Shown here: positions 1 to 4,518 of the stretch, piece after piece
How the letters are laid out: each line of letters begins with the position of its first letter
Position numbering within the stretch: the stretch's first letter is position 1
DNA from: DATAAM01 sp036260075
GTDB lineage: Bacteria > Actinomycetota > Acidimicrobiia > Acidimicrobiales > JAHWLA01
DNA length: 8,275 bases
Direction of reading: 5' to 3'
NCBI GenBank assembly: GCA_036260075.1
Contig: DATAAM010000078.1
Coordinates: 1 to 8,275, forward strand
Made by a program: the position numbers and the translations under genes
The notes under the pieces: model-generated
What the model was told of the DNA's origin: nothing
Seen by the model: only the letters and a program-made list of their open reading frames with translations
Databases searched by the model: none

Positions 1-1
1 C

Positions 2-202
2 CAGGCGCGGTCGGCGCAACGGGCGGCCTCGGAGGAGCGGAAGGCCGCGGTCGACCGCACCCTCGAGGTGCTGGGCGCCGCGATCGAGCGAATGCAGGCC
101 ACGACCGACCGGATCGACGGGGGCGTCACCGACCTGCGCGAACGGGTCGCTCGCCTCGAAGCGGCCGCGGCGGCGGCCGACGCCCGGAGGCTCGGTGCCT
201 AG
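2..202 (+). CDS. C-terminal part of an unrecognised coiled-coil protein (5' end outside window)
   Basis: The frame is open from the left edge of the window and ends at TAG 200-202, giving 66 visible residues. They are almost entirely Ala, Arg, Glu, Asp and Leu, with hydrophobic residues at heptad-like spacing (the stretch VTDLRERVARLE near residues 42-53), so a coiled coil or long helix is likely. It ends in an alanine run and ARRLGA. No catalytic motif is visible and I do not recognise the family. It reads in the same direction as the helix-turn-helix gene and the integrase. A GTG at 195-197 overlaps its stop codon (GTGCCTAG), which suggests translational coupling to the next gene. It probably belongs to the mobile element, but the reading frame alone cannot prove that. 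An internal ATG at 92 could give only a 36-residue peptide, so I prefer a longer gene entering from the left. Confidence 0.6.
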   Translation, partial: QARSAQRAASEERKAAVDRTLEVLGAAIERMQATTDRIDGGVTDLRERVARLEAAAAAADARRLGA

Positions 203-235
203 CGCGGACCCGTCGAGGACCGGTCCGAGAGGCTC

Positions 236-703
236 CTGCTGAGGCCCGAGAAGGCGGCGGAGGCGCTGGCCATCGGGCGCACCAAGCTCTACGAGCTGAT
301 GGCCGAGGGCGCCATCGCCTCCGTGCGCATCGGCTCTGCCCGACGCGTCCCGACCGACGGCCTGCGCGACTTCGTGCACTCGCTCGCGCCCGACCACCGC
401 GGCCGCCATGGTCGCGGCGGGCGGGGCGACGGCGCGGAAGTGGTGCACTGCCTCGGCGCCATTCATGCCCGACATGTGGAAGTCGAGCACCACCGCCTCG
501 GCCGCCGCCTGCTCGGCGATGGCCACGCGTTTGTCGGCCGTGGCCGCCTCCGCCACGACCGCGTGGCGGGGCGCTTCCAGGGCAAATCGCAGCACGGCGC
601 GGATGCCGTCTGTGTCGTCCACCACCAGCACCCGCGCGATGCCGCGTCCGTTTCCACTGCGTCGGGGATCGGAACGGCCTCGGGCTGGAGGGGCGCGGCG
701 TGA
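236..703 (+). CDS. Excisionase-like helix-turn-helix DNA-binding protein, apparently frameshifted at the N-terminus
   Basis: The frame contains a clear MerR/excisionase-type winged helix-turn-helix: LLRPEKAAEALAIGRTKLY and then ELMAEGAIASVRIGSARRVP, about 236-360. Such proteins usually bind DNA arms near an attachment site and steer an integrase toward excision, or act as small regulators. The family is normally about 60-90 residues and ends soon after the wing; here the frame runs on to TGA 701-703. Everything after about codon 55 is low-complexity and lies antisense to a receiver-domain remnant, so it is probably not native. No ATG or GTG starts this frame upstream of the motif, and the first ATG (299) would remove the recognition helix. 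A GTG at 195, overlapping the previous stop, opens a frame that dies at TGA 240-242. One extra C near 233 would join the two. The start given (CTG 236) is therefore only a marker. The stop overlaps the GTG of the next gene (GTGA, 700-703). Confidence 0.55.
   Translation: MLRPEKAAEALAIGRTKLYELMAEGAIASVRIGSARRVPTDGLRDFVHSLAPDHRGRHGRGGRGDGAEVVHCLGAIHARHVEVEHHRLGRRLLGDGHAFVGRGRLRHDRVAGRFQGKSQHGADAVCVVHHQHPRDAASVSTASGIGTASGWRGAA
400..645 (-). pseudogene. Truncated response-regulator receiver domain, antisense to the helix-turn-helix frame
   Basis: Read on the minus strand from about 640 down, the frame gives ARVLVVDDTDGIRAVLRFAL, later AEAVVLDFHMSGMNGAEAV and HHFRAVAP. This is the first two thirds of a CheY-like receiver: the acidic pair (VVDD), the phospho-acceptor Asp in VVLDFHMSGMNG (usual form VLLDLxMPGMDG, so Pro to Ser and Asp to Asn) and the helix after it. 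Beyond about position 405 the similarity stops: the conserved Thr/Ser after strand 4, the Lys after strand 5 and the last helix are missing, and the frame runs into antisense of the helix-turn-helix motif. There is no ATG at the front; the only plausible start is GTG 631-629, with no convincing ribosome binding site. I read it as a gene fragment captured by the element rather than a working regulator. It may still be transcribed as antisense RNA. Confidence 0.6.
687..693 (+). promoter_or_regulatory. Ribosome binding site of the 79-aa protein
   Basis: GGAGGGG sits 6 nt before the GTG at 700. It is a strong match to the anti-Shine-Dalgarno sequence and fixes the start of the downstream gene at 700 rather than at the internal ATG 728, which belongs to another frame. 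Confidence 0.6.
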
Positions 704-939
704 GCCTGGCCCGCCGCCCGGAGTGGGATGGGCACCGCGAGCGCGACGAATGCCCGGACACGGATCTGGGCCTTCGCGCGGTCCCCGGCGGGTGGGACCA
801 GGGCCAGGATACGGACGGGCCGGGCAGCGTCCGCACGGAGGCGGTGTGGTGCGGCGGGGGCAGCCGGGACGCCTACGAGGCGCTGCTGCTGGCGCTGTTC
901 GCGCCCGAGCGCGCGCCCGTCGACGGGGCGTCCGAGTGA
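700..939 (+). CDS. Small hypothetical protein of the mobile element (79 aa)
   Basis: GTG start with a good ribosome binding site at 687-693 and a GTGA overlap with the end of the preceding frame. The product is acidic and Trp/Gly/Asp-rich at the front (EWDGHRERDECPDTDLGLR, later GGWDQGQDTDGPG). It has a short hydrophobic helix near the end (DAYEALLLALFAPE) and finishes at TGA 937-939. There is no signal peptide and no recognisable catalytic motif. The front has two Cys in all (DECPD and VWCGGG), too few for an obvious metal site. I do not recognise the family. Its position between an excisionase-like gene and the integrase, on the same strand, suggests a small element-borne accessory protein, for instance a directionality or regulatory partner; that is only a guess from context. 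A frame in another register across 728-979 is a shadow. Confidence 0.5.
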   Translation: MSLARRPEWDGHRERDECPDTDLGLRAVPGGWDQGQDTDGPGSVRTEAVWCGGGSRDAYEALLLALFAPERAPVDGASE

Positions 940-1053
940 GCAACCCCGACCGCCGGGCAGTTACGGCGGAGGGTTATAAAATGGGCGGATAGTGGCCGGG
1001 GCGATGCGCCAACATCCCCCGGCCTGGCCAGCACCTACGCAGGAGGTACTGAC
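940..1053 (+). promoter_or_regulatory. Integrase leader: TATAAA box, inverted repeat and ribosome binding site
   Basis: This 114-nt gap between the 79-aa gene and the integrase holds the most AT-rich run of the element (gggttataaaatggg). A TATAAA box is at 975-980, a good -10 candidate; I see no -35 hexamer at the normal spacing (TTACGG at 961-966 is too close). Downstream lies a perfect 8-bp inverted repeat, GGCCGGGG 994-1001 and CCCCGGCC 1017-1024, separated by 15 nt. It falls between the box and the ribosome binding site, where a repressor operator or an mRNA hairpin would act. AGGAGGT at 1041-1047 is a near-perfect ribosome binding site 6 nt before GTG 1054. Confidence 0.5.
994..1024. repeat. 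Perfect 8-bp inverted repeat in the integrase leader
   Basis: GGCCGGGG (994-1001) and CCCCGGCC (1017-1024) are exact complements with a 15-nt loop. An alternative pairing uses TGGCC 993-997 with GGCCA 1026-1030. It could be a 5' UTR hairpin or a dimeric operator controlling integrase expression. Confidence 0.5.
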
Positions 1054-2790
1054 GTGACCCAGGCTAACGGGATCGCCGCGGCGTCCCTGTTGCGGGTGAG
1101 CACCCACGCCCAAGCGGTGGAGGGCACGTCACTTGACACCCAGGCCCAGGCCAACGAAGCGTTCATCGCCGCGCGGGGGTGGCGGTTCGTCCAGCACTAT
1201 GTCGAGGACGAGGGCGTGTCAGGGGCGAAGGACGCGGCCGACCGTCCCGACCTCGTACGACTCATCCGCGACGTGCAGGCCGGGCTGGTGCAGGTGGTCG
1301 TCGTCTACAAGGTGGACCGCTACGCGCGCGACGCGCTCACCTTCCTCCAGTCGATCAAGCACATCGAGTCGGCGGGGGCGATGCTGCTGTCAGCGTCGGA
1401 GCCGTGGGACGCGACCACGTCGGCCGGCCGCCTCCAGCGGACCATGCTGGCCGTGTTCGCCGGGTTCGAGCGCGAGCGCATCATCGAGCGCACCAACGAC
1501 GGCCTGCGCGCCGTGGCCAAGATGGGCTACTGGCCCGGAGGCCCGCCCCCGTTCGGGTTCCGTATCGAGCCCGTTGAGGGGACCAAGCACAAGCGGCTCG
1601 CCGTCAATGAGGACGAGGCCGCCACCGTCCGCCTCGCGGTGGACATGCTCATCGGCGGCGCCACCACGCAGGAAGTCGCGGACCGGCTCAACGCCGAGGG
1701 GCGCAAGCCCCGTCGCGCCGCGCGCTGGACGCACGCTCTGGTCCGCCGCATGTTGAAGGAACTCCCACTCGCCGGCGCTTGGAAGTACGCCCGCACCCGT
1801 TCCGGCAAGCCGGCCCCCAAGGGCGAAGCGTTCACCGTCGAGGTTCCCGCGCTCATCTCCAGCCAGCGCGAGGTACGGCTGCGGGCCGCGCTCGCGGCGA
1901 CGTCGATGCCGCATGTGCATGACCAGTTCTACGTGCTGCGGGGGATGCTCAAGGCGCCGTGCGGGGCCAGTTACGCGGGCGCCTACTGGCGCCAGCGGGG
2001 CTACCGGCAGTACGTATGCAACCACACGGCCTGGAGGGCCGAGGACCGCTGCGAGTGCCGCCGCCTCGACGCCAACCAAGTCGAGGCCGCGGTGTGGAAC
2101 GAAGTCACCGCCCTCCTGTCCGATCCCGAACGGCTGCTGGCTATGGCCCAGGACTACCTCGGGCTGCGCTCCACCCAGGTCGGCGTCGAGCGCAAGCAGC
2201 TCACCACCGTCGCCAGCAAGATCGCCCGGCTAGAGCGCAGCTTGTCCGAGACGATCACCGAGTATGCCAAGGCCGGCCTGCCCGCCGCCGCTCTGGCCGA
2301 AGCTACCAAGGCCCTCCAAGCCGAGCTAGACGCGCTCAGGAGCCACCAGGCCCAACTGGAGGCATGGCAGGAGCAGAACGCGGCCGACAGCGGCCGTTTG
2401 CGCCGTCTGTGGGAGCTGGCCGACCTGGCAGCCCACCGCCTCCACGCCATGACCCCGCAGCAGCAGCGCCACGTCCTCACCCTGCTCGACGCCCAGGTCA
2501 CCGTCCTCGGTTGGGACACCTGCCCGGCCTGCAACGGCAAGGGCAAGGTGGCCGGCGGTCGCGCCGGCGTCCGTTGCGAGCGGTGCGTCGGGCTCAAGCA
2601 GATCGCACGCGTCCGCGTCGAAGGCACCGTGTGGGACCGGCTGCACGATGCATTCGCAGCCACCGGCCCCGACGGCACGGGGAACCTGTGTGAACCCGAT
2701 GACGTAGCGCCTCCGCCCCTCGCGCCTCGCCCACGACGAGGCGGTCGGGGCGCATGCGCAGGGCGTTGCGCACGAGGCGGCGCACCGTGA
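1054..2790 (+). CDS. Large serine recombinase (phage/element integrase)
   Basis: A 578-residue member of the large serine recombinases, which integrate and excise elements between attP and attB through a 5'-phosphoserine intermediate. The resolvase-type catalytic domain covers residues 1-150: ASLLRVS with catalytic Ser16 and Arg14, VYKVDRYARD near 85-93 carrying the conserved Arg/Asp, and the long helix GRLQRTMLAVFAGFERERII. The recombinase DNA-binding domain follows at about 155-285 (YWPGGPPPFGF, then WTHALVRRMLKELPLAGAWKY). The zinc ribbon at about 295-340 has Cys303, 322, 333 and 335. A coiled coil spans about 375-445. A second CxxC pair set is at Cys490/493 and Cys508/511. GTG 1054 is fixed by AGGAGGT 6 nt upstream. 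The last 28 residues, from Val551 (2704), are read from the antisense strand of the cpaF gene, so the C-terminus depends on the integration junction. The gene lies at the element's right edge, next to its attachment site, as is usual for integrases. Confidence 0.95.
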   Translation: MTQANGIAAASLLRVSTHAQAVEGTSLDTQAQANEAFIAARGWRFVQHYVEDEGVSGAKDAADRPDLVRLIRDVQAGLVQVVVVYKVDRYARDALTFLQSIKHIESAGAMLLSASEPWDATTSAGRLQRTMLAVFAGFERERIIERTNDGLRAVAKMGYWPGGPPPFGFRIEPVEGTKHKRLAVNEDEAATVRLAVDMLIGGATTQEVADRLNAEGRKPRRAARWTHALVRRMLKELPLAGAWKYARTRSGKPAPKGEAFTVEVPALISSQREVRLRAALAATSMPHVHDQFYVLRGMLKAPCGASYAGAYWRQRGYRQYVCNHTAWRAEDRCECRRLDANQVEAAVWNEVTALLSDPERLLAMAQDYLGLRSTQVGVERKQLTTVASKIARLERSLSETITEYAKAGLPAAALAEATKALQAELDALRSHQAQLEAWQEQNAADSGRLRRLWELADLAAHRLHAMTPQQQRHVLTLLDAQVTVLGWDTCPACNGKGKVAGGRAGVRCERCVGLKQIARVRVEGTVWDRLHDAFAATGPDGTGNLCEPDDVAPPPLAPRPRRGGRGACAGRCARGGAP

Positions 2791-3514
2791 CCTCGCCCGC
2801 CCCGTCGGCGTTGGGCGGGCGCGCTTCGAGGCGCACGACGTGGTCGAGCGGCAGGCGCAGCTCGGCGGTGTCTTCCACGGTGACGATGCGCTCGCCTGCC
2901 GCGATGGCGCCGGCCAGCGCGTTGAGCAAGCTCGTCTTGCCCGACGACGTGCCGCCCACGACGAGCACGTTGGCTCGGCTCCGCACGGCACCGCGCAGCA
3001 GCTCGCACACCGGCGGGGGCGCGAAGGCCTCCAGGGGCAGGCAGCGCTGTCGGAAGCGACGGACGGTGAGGCTCGGCCCGTCGGGCGACAGCGGCGGCAG
3101 CACGGCGTTGACCCGTGAGCCGTCGGGCAGGCGGGCGTCGACCAGTGGGGAGGCCCGGTCGATGCGCAGGCCGAGCGGCGCCACGATGCGCTCGGCCAGG
3201 TGCGCGACCACCGACGGCCCCAGGCACGTGTCGGTGGGCTCCAGCCCGCCCGCCCGTTCCACCCACACCCGGCCGTCGGGGTTGACGAGGATCTCGTCGA
3301 CGTCGGCGGCGGCCAGGAACGGCTCGAGCGGGCCGAGCCCGCGGATGTCGGCCAGCACAGCGTCGACCACCTCGTCGAGCGAGGGGCGGGGCAGGAGCGG
3401 GACGGTGTGGCGCGCCAGCCGGGCGACCTCTGCCCGCGAGCCGCGGCGCTCGGCCGGCAGCTCCGCCAGCACCCGGTCGCGCACGGCCCGATGGGCCTGG
3501 GCGTCGACGGTCAT
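2594..3514 (-). pseudogene. cpaF: Tad/Flp pilus (type II/IV secretion) ATPase TadA/CpaF, interrupted by the element
   Basis: This is a secretion ATPase that would form a cytoplasmic hexamer powering assembly of a Flp-type pilus. The N-terminal domain (about 1-150) includes RGLGPLEPFLAAADVDEILV and the VDARLPDGSRVNAVLPPL region. The ATPase core has Walker A GGTSSGKT at 187-194, Asp box VTVEDTAELR at 211-220, arginine-rich VRRLVRNALRMRPDR, and Walker B VVGEARGAEAL at 260-270. After Leu270 the frame turns into 36 unrelated residues antisense to the integrase gene and stops at 2594. The His box (TGHxGSxxTxHAN) and the C-terminal part are lost. Full-length relatives are roughly 380-450 residues. 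ATG 3514 is supported by GGGAGG at 3519-3524 and overlaps the tadZ stop (ATGA, 3511-3514), so the two were co-translated. The truncated product should lack ATPase function; precise excision would restore the gene. Confidence 0.85.
2695..2710. other. Right-hand attachment junction of the element (hybrid att site) inside cpaF
   Basis: Reading the minus strand leftward, cpaF coding is normal through GEARGAEAL, ending with the Leu codon at 2707-2705. It then turns into RHRVHTG, which does not match the family (expected D-M/L-Q-A-x-NTGH). Reading rightward, integrase sequence ends at about the same point. The crossover core must lie within a few bases of 2700-2707; I cannot fix the 2-bp core from one junction alone. 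Confidence 0.75.
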
Positions 3515-4167
3515 GCCGCCTCCCGGAGGGCCCGTTCCAACGCTCGGGGGAGGCCCCGGGGCAGCAGGCCGCCGTCGACCCCACGGGCCACCGCCGGGTC
3601 CCAGGGGATGCGGGCACCCACCGGCACCCCCAGCACGGCGCTGACGTCACGGGGGCGCAGCAGGTGCCCGGGCTCCTCGACGAGCACGACGCTGGAGGGC
3701 CGCATGGGAGCGTCGACGGCGCGCCGCAAGGCGAGGAAGCACGGGCGCAGGACGAGCAGCGACACCGGGGCCGAACCGGCCACGGCGGTGCCCACCCCTG
3801 TGGCGGGCGGACCGCAGTCGACGACGACCGGCTGCGGGTGCTCGTGCAGGGCGGCCGCCAGCCGCTCGCCCTCGGGCGCGCCGAAGGTGGCGAGCGCGGA
3901 CGACCGCGTGCCCCGCGGCAGCACGTGCACCGACTCGCCCACGTCGACGGCCAGCCGGCCGAGCGCATCGGCGTCGCCGACGGCCTCGATCCAGTCGGCG
4001 ACGCCCGGGGTCTCGGGGTCGGGCACGCCGAGCGCAGCGGGGACGTCGCCGCCGAGGTCGACGAGCAGGACGCCGGACGGCGCGGCGCGCGCCAAGAGCA
4101 GGGCGAGGGCAGTGGCGACGACGGTGGTGCCACTGCCGCCTTTGACGGACCAGCAGGCGACGAGCAC
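3511..4167 (-). CDS. TadZ/CpaE/Ssd-like MinD-family ATPase
   Basis: This is a 218-residue ParA/MinD-type protein of the Tad locus, thought to place the pilus machine at the membrane or pole. In mycobacteria the equivalent (Ssd, Rv3660c) has been linked to septum control. The deviant Walker A is SVKGGSGTTVVATAL (residues 7-21): the signature Lys9 is present, but the P-loop Lys expected at position 14 is Thr, as in several CpaE-type proteins, so strong ATP turnover is doubtful. GVLLVDLGGDVPAALG is the A' motif and PVVVDCGPPATG the Walker B-like strand. The N-terminal receiver-like domain of classical CpaE is absent. GTG 4167 is chosen because GGGAGGG (4172-4178) lies just upstream and the fold starts there. 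Its stop overlaps the cpaF start by ATGA. It is divergent from the 70-aa membrane protein gene, with a 114-nt gap. Confidence 0.85.
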   Translation of the reverse strand: MLVACWSVKGGSGTTVVATALALLLARAAPSGVLLVDLGGDVPAALGVPDPETPGVADWIEAVGDADALGRLAVDVGESVHVLPRGTRSSALATFGAPEGERLAAALHEHPQPVVVDCGPPATGVGTAVAGSAPVSLLVLRPCFLALRRAVDAPMRPSSVVLVEEPGHLLRPRDVSAVLGVPVGARIPWDPAVARGVDGGLLPRGLPRALERALREAA

Positions 4168-4281
4168 GAGTCCCTCCCGGACGCGACGAACGGACGTCAG
4201 GGGGAAGGGACGACCGAGAACCTACGGCGCGCCGCCACGGCACGCAAGAGGTTTTCCGCCGGGCCCGGCCGGGGACGAGCG
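4168..4281. promoter_or_regulatory. Divergent intergenic region between tadZ and the 70-aa membrane protein
   Basis: This 114-nt gap must carry promoters for both directions. GGGAGGG on the minus strand (4172-4178) is the tadZ ribosome binding site. A 12-bp perfect palindrome, GCCGGGCCCGGC, lies at 4258-4269 just upstream of the + strand gene and could be an operator. I see no convincing -10/-35 pair. Confidence 0.4.
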
Positions 4282-4494
4282 ATGCGTATGTCGGGCTGGC
4301 CCCTCCTCGTGATCCCGGGCACCTTGCTGCTGCTCGCCGCCGTGCTCTACCTGTCCGCGTTGGCCGAGGAGCGCTTCCTGTCGCCGCGCTCGCTGATCCT
4401 CAGCACCGTGCGGGCCCGGCGGACCTCGCCGGAGTACGCCGAGGCGTTCGTGGCCCGGCAGTTCGAGCGGCTGCTGCGCGAGTACCAGCGGTAG
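4282..4494 (+). CDS. Small single-pass membrane protein (70 aa)
   Basis: A 70-residue product with one strong transmembrane segment, about residues 7-27 (LLVIPGTLLLLAAVLYLSAL), followed by an acidic/basic cytoplasmic-type tail of about 43 residues (EERFLSPRSLILSTVRARR, then EAFVARQFERLLREYQR). I do not recognise a named family. ATG 4282 has a weak GGGGA about 8 nt upstream; ATG 4288, two codons later in the same frame, is an alternative. It lies divergent from tadZ and 24 nt before the HAD phosphatase on the same strand. The longer open frame entering from upstream crosses tadZ antisense and is not real there; only the 3' part has coding character. The protein may be an uncharacterised partner of the Tad locus or of the phosphatase, but nothing in the sequence settles this. 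Confidence 0.65.
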   Translation: MRMSGWPLLVIPGTLLLLAAVLYLSALAEERFLSPRSLILSTVRARRTSPEYAEAFVARQFERLLREYQR

Positions 4495-4505
4495 CCGGGG
4501 TTCCC

Positions 4506-4511
4506 TAGCAT
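4506..4511 (+). promoter_or_regulatory. -10 box for a leaderless HAD phosphatase transcript
   Basis: TAGCAT fits the actinobacterial TANNNT -10 pattern and ends 7 nt before GTG 4519, with no ribosome binding site between. Transcription would start at or next to the start codon, giving a leaderless mRNA. The same layout (TAGCGT, then GCGCCGCC, then ATG) precedes the 24-aa gene on the other strand. Confidence 0.55.
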
Positions 4512-4518
4512 CGCCGCC

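Noticed and set aside
126..836. 236-codon minus-strand open frame in the left region
   Set aside because: Arg/Pro-rich shadow; the receiver remnant is in a different minus-strand frame and the helix-turn-helix is on the plus strand.
950..980. Rho-independent terminator after the 79-aa gene (CCGCC 950-954 with GGCGG 965-969)
   Set aside because: The stem is only 5 bp and is followed by GAGGG, not a T-run.
965..983. Archaeal-style TATA promoter (gggttataaaatggg)
   Set aside because: All gene families around it are bacterial; it is better read as a bacterial -10 region.
1..2703. tRNA gene as the integration target
   Set aside because: I see no tRNA-like sequence at the junction; the host side is protein-coding cpaF.
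2154..4133. 659-codon open frame on the minus strand across integrase, cpaF and tadZ
   Set aside because: It is out of frame with three recognisable proteins and consists of low-complexity Arg/Pro/Ala runs, as expected from a high-GC shadow frame.
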